From: Bacteroidales bacterium
GTDB lineage: Bacteria; Bacteroidota; Bacteroidia; Bacteroidales; VadinHA17
DNA length: 64,000 nt
Direction of reading: 5' to 3'
Assembly (NCBI GenBank): GCA_009877105.1
Contig: WXFD01000043.1
Span: 367,602-431,601 of the forward strand
Shown piece by piece: positions 16,292 to 26,258 of the stretch. The first letter of the stretch is position 1. Each line of letters opens with the position of its first letter. The notes under the pieces were generated by a model. That model did no database searches and had not been told where the DNA came from. It was given only the letters and a program-made list of their open reading frames with translations. Both the position numbers and the translations under genes were made by a program.

Positions 16292-18454
16292 ATGGGTACT
16301 CAAAAGAACATTTCACTGGTTGCGGAAAAGCTTGGATTGCATTTATGGCAGGTTGAGAATACAATAAGACTGCTGGAAGACGGTTCGACCATTCCTTTCA
16401 TCAGCAGGTACAGGAAGGAAATGACAGGAAGCCTCGATGAGGTTAAGCTTCTTCAAATCAGGGATGAATACAACAGGCTGAAGGAACTTGACATCCGCCG
16501 CGAGAGCATAATCAGGTCGATAGAGGAGCAGGATAAAATGACGCCTGAACTCAGGCAGAAGCTGGAGGCTGCCACCAGAATGTCGGAGATAGAGGATTTA
16601 TACCTGCCCTTCAGGCCAAAACGCAGAACACGGGCGACAATTGCAAAGGAGAAGGGCCTTGAGCCCCTTGCTTCACTGATAATGGAACAGGGTGAGACTG
16701 ACCCGGGAAAAAAGGCAGAGGAGTTCCTGGGCGATTCTGTGGCGGACAAAGGGGAGGCTCTGGCCGGTGCATGTGATATTATAGCGGAATGGATCAGTGA
16801 AGACCAGAAAGCCCGGGCCCGGCTGAGGATTCTTTTTGAACGGGAAGCTGTCATCAGTTCAAAAGTTGTAAGGGGAAAGGAACAGGAGGGTATTAAATAC
16901 AGTGATTATTTCGATTGGTCGGAACCGCTGAGGAAATGCCCGTCACACAGGCTTCTTGCCATGAGAAGGGGTGAAGAGGAAGGGTTTCTTCGCCTTTCGG
17001 TATTGCCTGAGGATGAAAAGGCGATTGACATATTAAAGTCTTTATTCATAAAGGGCCGGAACGAGTCATCGAGACTTGTCGGGGAAGCTTTGGCCGACAG
17101 CTGGAAAAGGCTGCTTTCAGGTTCGCTTGAGACCGAATTCAGGAATGTGTCGAAGGAGAAGGCGGATGGTGAAGCCATTGCCGTGTTTGCAGAGAACCTG
17201 CGTCAGCTTCTGTTGGCTTCACCCCTGGGTGAAAAAAACGTACTTGCCATTGATCCGGGCTTCCGGACAGGCTGCAAGATTGTCTGCCTCGACCGCCAGG
17301 GAAACCTTGTCCATAATGAGACAATATTTCCTCATCCACCGCAGAATCAGACGGCGCTGTCGGTCAGGAAACTTTTAACGCTGGTGAACGCCTACAAAAC
17401 CGAAGCGATAGCCATAGGTAACGGTACTGCAAGCCGGGAGACCGAACAGTTCATCAAATGGATAAAATTTGAAAAAGATATCCAGGTCTTTGTTGTCAAT
17501 GAGGCCGGTGCCTCAGTTTATTCGGCATCGAAGGTTGCAAGGGAGGAGTTCCCCGACTATGATGTAACGGTCAGGGGCGCCGTTTCCATCGGAAGAAGGC
17601 TGATGGATCCGCTTGCGGAGCTTGTTAAGATCGATCCGAAATCGATAGGAGTGGGGCAATATCAGCATGACGTGGATCAGCAGAAATTGCAGCAAAGTCT
17701 CGATGAGGTGGTGGTCAGCTGTGTCAACGCCGTCGGTGTGGAAGTGAACACGGCAAGCAGTCATTTGCTTACCTACGTCTCCGGGCTGGGCCCCCAGCTT
17801 GCCCGCAACATAGTGGATTACCGTACCGAGAACGGACCCTTCCGATCGAGAAATGAATTCCTGAATGTCAGGAGGATGGGTGCCAAGGCTTTTGAACAAT
17901 GTGCCGGATTCCTTCGTATAAGGAACGCCGGGAACCCCCTCGATTCAAGTGCCGTACATCCTGAAAGTTATCATGTTGTTGAGAAAATGTCGGCTGACCT
18001 TGGATGCGACGTCAGGGAACTTATGGCCGATCAGGAAAAAAGGAAACAAATCAGGCTCGAGAACTATGTAACGGAAACAACGGGCCTGCCCACGCTCAGG
18101 GATATCACGGAAGAGCTTGCAAAGCCCGGAAGGGACCCTCGTTCAAAAATAAAGGAATTCAGTTTTGCCGATATCCATACGATGGAGGATCTCACCCCCG
18201 GAATGATTGTTCCGGGAATTGTGACCAACATAACAAAATTCGGGGCCTTCGTGGACATCGGCATCAAGCAGGACGGACTGGTGCATATATCAAATCTGAG
18301 CAGCACCTACGTCAGGGACCCTGCAGATGTAGTGAAGCTGCATCAGCATGTTATGGTGAAGGTTCTTGATATTGACCCTGAGCGTAAACGCATACAGCTG
18401 TCCATGAAAGGACTGGATAAGGGAAACAAGGGACAGGAGCCTTCATCTTTTTAA
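16292..18454 (+). CDS. tex: Tex-like RNA-binding transcription accessory protein
   Basis: 720 residues from the ATG at 16292 (a start at 16265 would add nine residues). The domain order is that of Tex: N-terminal helical region with FISRYRKEMTG and DLYLPFRPKRRTRA, a YqgF/RNase H-like domain starting at VLAIDPGFRTGCKIV, helix-hairpin-helix motifs around NIVDYRTENGPF, and a C-terminal S1 domain (about 645-712, KFGAFVDIGIKQDGLVHIS). Tex binds nucleic acid and affects transcription and RNA turnover; it is nearly universal and usually single-copy. No odd features. Confidence 0.93.
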   Translation: MGTQKNISLVAEKLGLHLWQVENTIRLLEDGSTIPFISRYRKEMTGSLDEVKLLQIRDEYNRLKELDIRRESIIRSIEEQDKMTPELRQKLEAATRMSEIEDLYLPFRPKRRTRATIAKEKGLEPLASLIMEQGETDPGKKAEEFLGDSVADKGEALAGACDIIAEWISEDQKARARLRILFEREAVISSKVVRGKEQEGIKYSDYFDWSEPLRKCPSHRLLAMRRGEEEGFLRLSVLPEDEKAIDILKSLFIKGRNESSRLVGEALADSWKRLLSGSLETEFRNVSKEKADGEAIAVFAENLRQLLLASPLGEKNVLAIDPGFRTGCKIVCLDRQGNLVHNETIFPHPPQNQTALSVRKLLTLVNAYKTEAIAIGNGTASRETEQFIKWIKFEKDIQVFVVNEAGASVYSASKVAREEFPDYDVTVRGAVSIGRRLMDPLAELVKIDPKSIGVGQYQHDVDQQKLQQSLDEVVVSCVNAVGVEVNTASSHLLTYVSGLGPQLARNIVDYRTENGPFRSRNEFLNVRRMGAKAFEQCAGFLRIRNAGNPLDSSAVHPESYHVVEKMSADLGCDVRELMADQEKRKQIRLENYVTETTGLPTLRDITEELAKPGRDPRSKIKEFSFADIHTMEDLTPGMIVPGIVTNITKFGAFVDIGIKQDGLVHISNLSSTYVRDPADVVKLHQHVMVKVLDIDPERKRIQLSMKGLDKGNKGQEPSSF

Positions 18455-18663
18455 ACTGCATTTAAATTCAGGATATGCCCTTTCGACACCGGCAGACCAT
18501 ACCGGAACCGTCCGGTCGCTGGGTCGCGGCCTGACAGGATGCATGCGTGAACCCCGGATTTTATGGTTTTCCGCCATACCCGTTTTTGCATAGGTGCAAT
18601 GGGCTCCTTCGCTTCCCTTATGAATATGCCTGACCTGTGATAATCAATGTTGCCGGATACAGT

Positions 18664-20238
18664 CTAATTCATCCACGGTGCCATTTGTGGCTGTTTTACA
18701 TTCGTGGCAGGCTTCATGGCAGGCTTTGACGGAAGTTTTGAGTTTCTCATGGCGGCATTGTAGGCAAACGCTGCGGTTATTATGGCATTGTGCCTGAGAT
18801 CGTTCATGAGGAGTCTTTCATAGGTGTCCATAACAGAGTGATAACCCCTGCCGTACTCAATTTTGTCCTGGATAAACTGGAAGGCGGGGAGTCCGTAAGC
18901 ATCGAATGACAGGTGATCGGTGCCGCCGGTATTCCTTCCGGAAACTGTTGCGGCTCCCATGTCGGCGAACGGCTTAAGCCATTCCTCGAATATCGGCCGC
19001 ACCATATCATTTTCCTGGGTGTATATCCCCCTGTATTTCCCTGTGCCGTTATCCATGTTGAAGTATGCTGCAAACCTGTCAAAATCAGGCTTATGTGCTT
19101 TTGTTTCACGGTCGGCAAGATATTTGTCCGCATAGGCCCTTGAACCAATCAGGCCCTGCTCTTCGCCTCCCCACAGGGCAACCCTGATTGTCCTCCGGGG
19201 TGCAACGTCGAGATTTTTAAGTATGCGCAGGGCTTCCATCATTACCACGCAACCCGATGCATTGTCGGCAGCTCCGGTTCCTCCGTGCCATGAATCGATA
19301 TGGGCTCCCAGAAGAACCACCTCATTCTTTAAAAGCTTGTCGGTTCCGGGAATTTCACCGATCACGTTGTAGACTTTCTGTGGTCCGAGGAACTTATTTA
19401 TGATCTCTATTTCCATTTCAACCCTGACGGAATGAGCAATCAGCCTTTCCATCCGTCCGTATGCTTCCACCGGGATACTAAGTTGCGGAACCGGTTCCGG
19501 ATCTCCGGCCTTATAACTGGCAGAAGCTGACCTGGGAACATTGAAAAATCCGGAATTGTTAAGAATAACTGCTACTCCCTCGGATTTCAGGAACCCGGTA
19601 ATTTTCATCTGCAGCGCCCTCTGAGCCATATAGTTGGCCCAGTCGGCGGGCACTCTTCCTCCCTGAGGCCTGACTGCAGCCATTGAGAGTTCTTTCAGCT
19701 CATCGTCAGTGTACCTGGTTGCAAGAGGCTCAAAACTCACTTCATAGGAAGCCGTCGATGGCATCATTACTATCTTTCCTGATAATTTCCCCTTGTATTT
19801 ATCAAGATCTTCCTCCGTTTTGACGTCGAGGAGAATAACCTCTGCCTTTACGGGCCCGTTCGTGCTTCCTGTCCATGCAACCGGGTTGCAGGCAAAATTT
19901 ATATAATAGGGTGAGATCATGGCTGCATAGGTTTTCAGATTGTCCCATCCTCCCTGGGAAAAATCAGCAGCTTCCTCAATCCTTACATTCTGGAAACCGA
20001 GCTCCAACATTTTTTTCATAGCCCATTCGTTCCCCCGTGCAAGGCCAGGCGACCCCGTCAGCCTTGACCCCGACAGATCTGTCAATCCGAAAGCCAGTTC
20101 CTCAATTGCCGAGTTCTTCATCCCTTCCTGTTTTATCCTGTAGATCATGTTCAGGTCAACGGTTTCAGTCTGGGCATTGACCAGAACCGGGAAAAATATC
20201 AGGACGATCAGTGTTGCCAGGTAATTCAATGATTTCAT
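18664..20238 (-). CDS. Secreted M28 family metallopeptidase with PA domain
   Basis: 524 residues from the ATG at 20238, giving a signal peptide (MKSLNYLATLIVLIFFPVLVN). A protease-associated region precedes the catalytic domain. Two-zinc M28 motifs are intact: GAHIDSWHGGTGAADNASG (first His-Asp and bridging Asp), WGGEEQGLIGSRAY (catalytic Glu-Glu), NMDNGTG, GGTDHLSFDAYG, and the final zinc His in GYHSVMDTYE. It should be a periplasmic or outer-membrane aminopeptidase or carboxypeptidase like the Bacteroidota carboxypeptidase Q group. It is divergent from mutS2. Between it and tex (18455-18663) there is only a weak 6-bp hairpin at 18501-18516. Confidence 0.9.
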   Translation of the reverse strand: MKSLNYLATLIVLIFFPVLVNAQTETVDLNMIYRIKQEGMKNSAIEELAFGLTDLSGSRLTGSPGLARGNEWAMKKMLELGFQNVRIEEAADFSQGGWDNLKTYAAMISPYYINFACNPVAWTGSTNGPVKAEVILLDVKTEEDLDKYKGKLSGKIVMMPSTASYEVSFEPLATRYTDDELKELSMAAVRPQGGRVPADWANYMAQRALQMKITGFLKSEGVAVILNNSGFFNVPRSASASYKAGDPEPVPQLSIPVEAYGRMERLIAHSVRVEMEIEIINKFLGPQKVYNVIGEIPGTDKLLKNEVVLLGAHIDSWHGGTGAADNASGCVVMMEALRILKNLDVAPRRTIRVALWGGEEQGLIGSRAYADKYLADRETKAHKPDFDRFAAYFNMDNGTGKYRGIYTQENDMVRPIFEEWLKPFADMGAATVSGRNTGGTDHLSFDAYGLPAFQFIQDKIEYGRGYHSVMDTYERLLMNDLRHNAIITAAFAYNAAMRNSKLPSKPAMKPATNVKQPQMAPWMN

Positions 20239-20394
20239 AGGAGTAATTATTTTAAAGTCAAACTTCAAAAGTAGGAAAATATATTAATTTGATGCCTCTC
20301 AAATGTTAAAGATATTAAATTATCGGAGGCCGTCGCTCAGAATATTCTGCATATTATGGAGATTTAGCAGCTCAGATGTTATGATTTAATAAGG

Positions 20395-20402
20395 TAAATT
20401 TG
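20395..20402 (+). promoter_or_regulatory. TAAATTTG -7 box upstream of mutS2
   Basis: TAAATTTG matches the Bacteroidota -7 consensus TAnnTTTG and lies 52 nt before the mutS2 start codon, so transcription would start near 20409. No TTTG was found at the ideal -33 distance, so the site rests on the -7 box and its position. Confidence 0.35.
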
Positions 20403-20454
20403 CAGGAAAAGAAAACCCGGAATCCGGTTTCATCAAACCTGAAGCAAAAAGACC

Positions 20455-22929
20455 ATGATCTATCCCGGCAATTTTGAAGCTAAGACAGGTTTTGACAGGA
20501 TCCGCGCCCTTCTGAAGGATAACTGCCTCAGTACAATGGGTTCGGAATTGATTGAGGAGATGAAATTCATGACTGACCTGCAGCCGGTTGATGCACGGTT
20601 GTCAGAAACCTTTGAATTTCAGCAGCTGCTCCTGCTTGAGGACTCTTTTCCCTCGGAAGATTATTTTGAAATTTCCGGCTGTCTGAACAAGATAAGGATA
20701 GAAGGTACATTTCCTGAGACAAGGGAAGTGTTTGAACTCAGGCGCTCCCTGGAGACAGTCAGGTCAATCCTGGCATTTTTCAGGAGGAAGGAAAGTGATA
20801 AATACCCTGTTCTCAGATCGCTATGCGGCAATGTGAAGGTTTTTCCCTATGTGATTGATGCAGCTGACCGGATCATTGACAGGAAGGGAGAAATAAAAGA
20901 CAGTGCTTCGCCCCGGCTGAAGGAGATACGCGGCAGTATTTCTTCGCTCACCGCGCAGGCTTCAAAGCGCCTGAATGCAATTTTAAGGCAGGCAAAGGCT
21001 GAAGGAATCGTCGAGGCAGACACGGTGGCCACGGTTCGCGACGGAAGGGGAGTGATCCCGGTTAATGCTTCCGAGAAGCGGAAAATCAGGGGCCTGATAT
21101 TGGATCAGTCGGCATCAGGAAAGACCGTTTATGTTGAACCCGTGGAGGTTGTGGAGATAAATAATGAGATCGTGGAACTGGAGTACGAAGAGCTGCGTGA
21201 GATAGTGAGAATTCTAACATCTTTTGCCGATGATATACGCCCGTACATTGATGATCTCCTGCTTTCCAACGATTTTCTGGGGCAGATGGATTTCATAAGG
21301 GCCAAAGCATTGTTTGGCAATCAACTTGGTTCCATCAAGCCTGCTCTTGCGGACGTTCCGGGTATCAGCTGGAAAAGGGCGGTCCATCCGCTGCTTGAAC
21401 TGGCATTCCGGAAAACCCCGGGCAGAAAGGTGGTTCCACTTGATATAAGGCTAGACCGGAACGACAGGATCCTGCTTATTTCGGGGCCCAATGCCGGCGG
21501 AAAATCGGTTTGTCTCAAGACTGTGGGTTTGTTGCAATACATGCTGCAGTGCGGGCTCACCATACCCGTCGGGGAAGGTTCGGAATCGGGCATCTTCAAA
21601 AACATCTTCATTGATATTGGTGATGAACAGAGTATTGACAATGACCTGAGTACCTACAGTTCACATCTTCTTAACATGAAGTTTTTCGTCAGGAACGCTT
21701 CTTCTGAAACCCTGATCCTGATTGACGAGTTCGGAACGGGTACCGAGCCGATGCTTGGCGGATCGATTGCCGAGGCTGTACTCGGCGAATTGAACAGGGC
21801 CGGAGTATATGGAGTGCTGACAACGCATTACACAAATCTCAAGCATTTTGCATCCCTGACCGAAGGCATTGTCAACGGCGCAATGCTTTTCGACAATCAC
21901 CTGATGCAACCGCTGTTTCAGCTCAGCATCGGCAGGCCCGGAAGTTCATTTGCCTTTGAGATCGCAAAGAAAATTGGACTTCCTGAGCATGTTCTCGCAA
22001 TTGCTTCGGAGAAAGCGGGGGTGAAGAACATAAATTACGACAGGCACCTGAAGGATATTGCAAGGGATAAAAGATACTGGGAAGCCAAAAGGCAGAATAT
22101 CAGGCATCAGGAAAAGCGACTTGAAGAACTGATTGCCGAATATGAAAAGGAACTGGCCGGTGCAAAAAATCTCCGGAAGGAGATAATATCCAGGGCAAGG
22201 GACGATGCCCGGGCCTTGCTTGACGGCTCAAACCGTATCATTGAGAATACCATACGTCAGATTAAGGAAGCACAGGCAGAAAGGGAAAAGACCAGAGATC
22301 TGAGGCAGAAGCTCGATGAATTCAGGGAGAATATAGAGGAAGAGCCAAAACTGGTGATTACCGACGCAGAAGAGAAAGCAACACGTCTGGCACAGAAGGC
22401 AAAAAAGATAAAGCCGGAAGCTGTCAGGAAGAAGGCAGAGCCAATGGCTGAAAAGGTAAAACCCCTGTCGGCCGGTGATGCTGTCAGAATGGTTGAAACA
22501 CAGGCGGCGGGGGAAATTGTGAAGATTGAATCAGGAATGGCAACAGTTGAGGCAGGCAGTATCAGGTTCCTTGTTCCGCTCGAAAAGATTGAAAGGATCA
22601 GCAGATCGGAGCTTAAAAAAAGCGAAAGGTCGCGCCAGGCTGTGCACAGGTCAGATCCCGTCATCGAACAGCGCAGAAGCAGTTTCAGGCCCGAGATAGA
22701 CATTCGCGGGGTAAGGGGAGAGGAAGCATTGAATATTGTACGCGATTTTATTGATGATGCCCTTCTGGTCCAGCACAGGAACCTGAGGATACTTCATGGC
22801 AAGGGTAACGGCATTCTGAGGCAGCTTGTAAGGGATTACCTGGCAACAGTGAATGTTGTAAGATCCTTCAGGGATGAACATGTGGAAATGGGAGGTTCGG
22901 GTATTACTGTTGTCGAGATGGATTTTTAG
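20455..22929 (+). CDS. mutS2: Endonuclease MutS2
   Basis: 824 residues, near the family length. The order is a helical core region, an ABC-type ATPase with Walker A GPNAGGKS (about 344-351) and Walker B LILIDEFGTGTEP, a long charged coiled coil (about 540-690), then a KOW-like linker and a C-terminal Smr nuclease domain (about 745-824) with IDIRGVRGEEA and the catalytic ILHGKGNGILR. The mismatch-recognition domain of MutS is absent, as expected. MutS2 suppresses homologous recombination and can act on stalled or collided ribosomes. Cytoplasmic, apparently monocistronic. Confidence 0.95.
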   Translation: MIYPGNFEAKTGFDRIRALLKDNCLSTMGSELIEEMKFMTDLQPVDARLSETFEFQQLLLLEDSFPSEDYFEISGCLNKIRIEGTFPETREVFELRRSLETVRSILAFFRRKESDKYPVLRSLCGNVKVFPYVIDAADRIIDRKGEIKDSASPRLKEIRGSISSLTAQASKRLNAILRQAKAEGIVEADTVATVRDGRGVIPVNASEKRKIRGLILDQSASGKTVYVEPVEVVEINNEIVELEYEELREIVRILTSFADDIRPYIDDLLLSNDFLGQMDFIRAKALFGNQLGSIKPALADVPGISWKRAVHPLLELAFRKTPGRKVVPLDIRLDRNDRILLISGPNAGGKSVCLKTVGLLQYMLQCGLTIPVGEGSESGIFKNIFIDIGDEQSIDNDLSTYSSHLLNMKFFVRNASSETLILIDEFGTGTEPMLGGSIAEAVLGELNRAGVYGVLTTHYTNLKHFASLTEGIVNGAMLFDNHLMQPLFQLSIGRPGSSFAFEIAKKIGLPEHVLAIASEKAGVKNINYDRHLKDIARDKRYWEAKRQNIRHQEKRLEELIAEYEKELAGAKNLRKEIISRARDDARALLDGSNRIIENTIRQIKEAQAEREKTRDLRQKLDEFRENIEEEPKLVITDAEEKATRLAQKAKKIKPEAVRKKAEPMAEKVKPLSAGDAVRMVETQAAGEIVKIESGMATVEAGSIRFLVPLEKIERISRSELKKSERSRQAVHRSDPVIEQRRSSFRPEIDIRGVRGEEALNIVRDFIDDALLVQHRNLRILHGKGNGILRQLVRDYLATVNVVRSFRDEHVEMGGSGITVVEMDF

Positions 22930-22963
22930 CTTCCGTTATTTTGCCTTTACAGCACAATATGAA

Positions 22964-22985
22964 TGCACAGTCGTGTAACTGTGCA
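22964..22985. terminator. Hairpin between convergent mutS2 and the beta-repeat gene
   Basis: TGCACAG and CTGTGCA form a perfect 7-bp stem around an 8-nt loop (TCGTGTAA), in the short gap between two converging genes. There is no clear T-run on either side, so a bidirectional terminator is likely from position but not proven. Confidence 0.4.
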
Positions 22986-23031
22986 CCAATTATATTATGT
23001 CGGGCATGATCCGGTTATTACCGTGAAGTCA

Positions 23032-24114
23032 TTACCGGGTCAACCTTACCGACCCGTAGGATGCATGAACTTTTACAACTGATGTGGGATCAGTTTCATT
23101 TCCCACAATTCCCTGTATTTCATTTGAAGTGCTCTGAGCTATCCTCTTCTGGTTGCGGTAATTTTCTTCATTGAATTTGAGATTCCCGTACGAAAGCCTG
23201 GCATCGAGCTTGTAGCTTGCATTATCATCGATCCCGAGCTTGACCCCTATGTATCTTGTATCGGTATCGATTAATTCGAACCCCGCAGGTATTTCTCCGA
23301 CGGTCAGGGCTCCGTAGCCTCCTTCAAATTTCAGTTTCTTCAGCAATGTTTCCACAACTATATCCGAATAGCCGGCATCGAGAACGAGGTTATTGATTTT
23401 ACTTATCCGGAAGTTGTCGTATTTTGAATCTCCCACAACGGAGCTTGTTTCTCCGAGCCTGATTTTTGAATACTTGCTGCTGATAAGAAGAGCCTGGATC
23501 CTGTCGATCCTGAGGTTACCCACGTATCTTGAGTTAATGTCGAGCCAGCTGGCCGATGATATTGAAGCATTGCCATAGGCAATGGTAAGTGCATTCAGTG
23601 GTTTTTCATTTCCCCTGGAAAGATTTTCGGCAGTGAGGTTGCCGTATTTGATATCCAGGTTCACAAGACCGTGAATTTCATCAAGGTCTGTGTTGCCGTA
23701 TTTGTTTGCCAGGGTGAAGTTTATCCGGGCAGGCATTTTTATCTTATAGTTTATGCTGAATTTCCTGTTACTCCCTCCCCATCCCGAGAAGCTGAATTTA
23801 TCGTCGATAACGGTTTTTGCAGTAATCACATTATCGCTTTCGGCAAAGTTGACATCAATGTACGACAGGAGCTTTTCAGCCCGTTCCCTGCTGGGAAGAT
23901 CAACAGTAACCCTTACATCAATGATTACCATGTTGCCGTCAGTTGTTTCGACAGTCACATTGCCATACCTGTTGCTGACGTCAAGGGTGGTACCGGGTCC
24001 TGCCGTATATTCCTTGTGAAAATCCTTTACCGCCTGCTGGCCCCGGATTGCTCCCGAAGTGAGCAGGATAAATAATACAAGGATAATTCCTGATTTATAA
24101 GCCTGAGTTTTCAT
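23032..24114 (-). CDS. Exported beta-repeat (DUF4097-like) protein of an ECF sigma operon
   Basis: 360 residues from the ATG at 24114, with a signal peptide (GIILVLFILLTSGAIRG). The mature protein repeats a short unit built around aromatic-Gly-Asn, for example RYGNVTVET, KYGNTDLDE, KYGNLTAEN, AYGNASIS, KYDNFRIS, GYGALTVGE, SYGNLKFNE and SYGSVRLTR, about ten times. This is the pattern of a DUF4097/adhesin-like right-handed beta solenoid. It overlaps the anti-sigma gene by 20 nt and belongs to the operon sigma - anti-sigma - this gene. A role in sensing or responding to envelope state fits the context but is inferred. Confidence 0.75.
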   Translation of the reverse strand: MKTQAYKSGIILVLFILLTSGAIRGQQAVKDFHKEYTAGPGTTLDVSNRYGNVTVETTDGNMVIIDVRVTVDLPSRERAEKLLSYIDVNFAESDNVITAKTVIDDKFSFSGWGGSNRKFSINYKIKMPARINFTLANKYGNTDLDEIHGLVNLDIKYGNLTAENLSRGNEKPLNALTIAYGNASISSASWLDINSRYVGNLRIDRIQALLISSKYSKIRLGETSSVVGDSKYDNFRISKINNLVLDAGYSDIVVETLLKKLKFEGGYGALTVGEIPAGFELIDTDTRYIGVKLGIDDNASYKLDARLSYGNLKFNEENYRNQKRIAQSTSNEIQGIVGNETDPTSVVKVHASYGSVRLTR

Positions 24115-24658
24115 GAGCCTTCCTTGTTTGGTTATCATTTCTGATTATCTTGAGCTGGTTGACTATATAGTTCATTACTTCCAGTTTCGTCTGATAGTGT
24201 TCTATCATTGCATTGATTATTCTTTCATCATTGGGATTTGCCCTGAGGTCTTTCTGAAGCTGGATGTAAACTGAGTCCATGCTTTTCATTTCAGCCAGCA
24301 GCATTTGCTTCTGTCCCTCATCATTTTCATCGAGACTTGCAATTTCATTGCTCATCAGGTTCACCTGGTACATATAATAGTTTTCAACTTCCCGGTACTG
24401 TGGTGATACATCGCCCAGGGTCATCCTGTCCCTGCCGGGCTTCAGGAAATGTTCCCATGTCCACAATGATGAAAGGGTTACCAGCAATGTGACCACTGCT
24501 GCCTTCAGCAGATAAGGTACAATGCTTCGCCTGACCATGGTGTGCGCAGGAAATCTTTCCTCCAGCCTGGAGCAGAATCTTTCAAAGTGACCATCCTGTG
24601 GTTCCGCAGTGTCGAAAAGATCCCTGTTGTTTCTTATTATGTCTTCTATATTTTTCAT
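24095..24658 (-). CDS. Putative single-pass membrane anti-sigma factor
   Basis: 187 residues. The N-terminal part (about 1-45) is soluble and would face the cytoplasm, a single membrane helix spans about 46-68 (SIVPYLLKAAVVTLLVTLSSLWTW), and the C-terminal part is an extracytoplasmic helical domain. The layout and the position 12 nt after the ECF sigma gene are those of a cognate anti-sigma factor. I see no ZAS zinc motif (HxxxCxxC), so it would be a zinc-free type. It probably holds the sigma factor inactive until an envelope signal arrives. Confidence 0.65.
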   Translation of the reverse strand: MKNIEDIIRNNRDLFDTAEPQDGHFERFCSRLEERFPAHTMVRRSIVPYLLKAAVVTLLVTLSSLWTWEHFLKPGRDRMTLGDVSPQYREVENYYMYQVNLMSNEIASLDENDEGQKQMLLAEMKSMDSVYIQLQKDLRANPNDERIINAMIEHYQTKLEVMNYIVNQLKIIRNDNQTRKAHENSGL

Positions 24659-24670
24659 TGCCGCTGATTT

Positions 24671-25231
24671 TCAATAATTCTTAAGTTCCGAAATCAATTT
24701 CTGTTTGGCCCTTGAAAGCTGTGATCTGGACGTACTGCTGGAAATTCCGAGTATCTCTGCAATTTCATCGTGATCATAGCCTTCCAGAAGGTAAAGCGAG
24801 AGAATTATCCTGTACCCGTCGGGCAGATTGTTTATTGCCTCTTTTATCTCATCCACCTTTATATCGATTTCTTCCTGCCTCGATACATCGTCAGATCCTT
24901 CATCCCTGATACCTGTGTGGGCCTCAATATCTTCAAAGATCGCTTTTCTTCTGCTCAGGGCATCGAGGGAACGGTTGATGACTATTTTTTTAAGCCATGC
25001 TCCGAAACTCACGGTGCCGGAGTAGGTATCAATTTTTTCAAAGGCCGACAGGAACGATTCCTGCATTATGTCTTCGGCTTCCATTGTGTCGTTAATGATC
25101 CTCAGACTCGTATTGTACATTGCCTTGTAGTACAATTTGTAAATCTGAAACTGTGCCTTCTGATCGCCTGTCTTGCATCCGTCCACCAGATCCTGGTGAA
25201 TGTTCCTGAATGCTGCTTCTGCATTAGCCAT
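24671..25231 (-). CDS. ECF RNA polymerase sigma factor
   Basis: 186 residues from the ATG at 25231 (MANAEAAFRNIHQDLVDGC); a 17-residue longer frame exists. Region 2 is clear (AMYNTSLRIINDTMEAEDIMQESFLSAF, with the core-binding and -10 recognition helices), as is region 4 (LPDGYRIILSLYLLEGYDHDEIAEILGIS, helix-turn-helix). Region 3 is absent, as expected for the ECF group. It should direct polymerase to its own operon and other envelope-related promoters, and is the first gene of the operon with the anti-sigma and beta-repeat genes. Confidence 0.92.
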   Translation of the reverse strand: MANAEAAFRNIHQDLVDGCKTGDQKAQFQIYKLYYKAMYNTSLRIINDTMEAEDIMQESFLSAFEKIDTYSGTVSFGAWLKKIVINRSLDALSRRKAIFEDIEAHTGIRDEGSDDVSRQEEIDIKVDEIKEAINNLPDGYRIILSLYLLEGYDHDEIAEILGISSSTSRSQLSRAKQKLISELKNY

Positions 25232-25336
25232 CTTTATGTAAGGACTTGTTTTTAACTGAGATGCCGCACTCACGTTTAACATATTTCAGATTTTCATCTA
25301 AAAGACGCAGGTAAACGATGAATGCTGCACTTGATT

Positions 25337-26233
25337 TTAATTTTTTTTCCGAAGGGAAAGGAAAAAAGCAAGAATTGATCCCTGAATGACTTTGCCGCTC
25401 TCGTAGTCCAGTTCGGAACCGAACATGCTGTGGGGTATGGAAAATATCAGGATCAGGACAACTGAGGCAATGATGCTGTATACCGGGCGTTCTTTTCTCC
25501 GATTGAGCCACACTGCTGCTATCCAGAAAATGAAGGCAATCAGTGTCTTGTTATCGGTCAGGTCCCAGCCGAAGGGGATACCTGTCCAAAGGTCGCCAAA
25601 AGCGAATTTCTGAACCAGCGGACCGAAGATCATTCCTCCAATACCAAGTATTACGAGGGTTATTACACCGTATTTCCTGAACTTAGGATGGTTTACCGCA
25701 GCCATCAGCCCGGTGAGGGTTGAAAAGAACATGGCCAGGAACATGAAAAGGATGTGGGGTACAAGAATGGATCCGGGTACGGCTCCCTTGAATCTGATAA
25801 CCACCGGATTTTCCCTGAAAAGTGCTGTTGTACCCTTTGAGTCGGTTATTTCTATGTAATACTCAATTTTCCCGGCGGGAGGCTGGGAGGGAATTTCTGC
25901 AAAGAGTCCTTTTTCCTCAGTGATCCCGAAGACCCTGTTCATAAGAAATGAATTGACCGGGTATGCTTTGTACACAAAATCTGCCGTCATGTATGGTTCT
26001 TCACTCCTGTACCTCCTGTAAAACAGCCTTGCCCTGATGTCCGGATCATATATATGTAATTTAACTTCCGGCCGTTCATCCAGCCCCAGGCTTCTTACCA
26101 GTTTCAGGTTGTAAACAGTGTCATTCAGTTCGACGCTACAACTTGTTGGATATGTTGGCCCGCTTTTTCTCTGGTAATAAGCTGCCGCAATTGTAATTAT
26201 GAATGCCAGGAGCCATAGGATGAACCTTTTCAT
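25337..26233 (-). CDS. Conserved inner-membrane protein with N-terminal extracytoplasmic domain
   Basis: 298 residues from the ATG at 26233 (MKRFILWLLAFIITIAAAYY); a longer frame from 26326 overlaps the upstream peptidase gene. After the first membrane helix comes a beta-rich periplasmic domain of about 130 residues (YNLKLVRSLGLDERPEVKLHIYD and following), then four to five membrane helices. It follows the M28-PDZ peptidase gene by 25 nt in the same direction, so cotranscription is likely. I do not recognise a named family and assign no function. Confidence 0.7.
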   Translation of the reverse strand: MKRFILWLLAFIITIAAAYYQRKSGPTYPTSCSVELNDTVYNLKLVRSLGLDERPEVKLHIYDPDIRARLFYRRYRSEEPYMTADFVYKAYPVNSFLMNRVFGITEEKGLFAEIPSQPPAGKIEYYIEITDSKGTTALFRENPVVIRFKGAVPGSILVPHILFMFLAMFFSTLTGLMAAVNHPKFRKYGVITLVILGIGGMIFGPLVQKFAFGDLWTGIPFGWDLTDNKTLIAFIFWIAAVWLNRRKERPVYSIIASVVLILIFSIPHSMFGSELDYESGKVIQGSILAFFLSLRKKN

Positions 26234-26258
26234 CGTGCAGGTATTTCTGTTTGTGTCT

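Noticed and set aside
18501..18516. ACCGGA-ACCG-TCCGGT hairpin after tex as a terminator
   Set aside because: Short stem, 48 nt from the stop, no T-run; could be chance.
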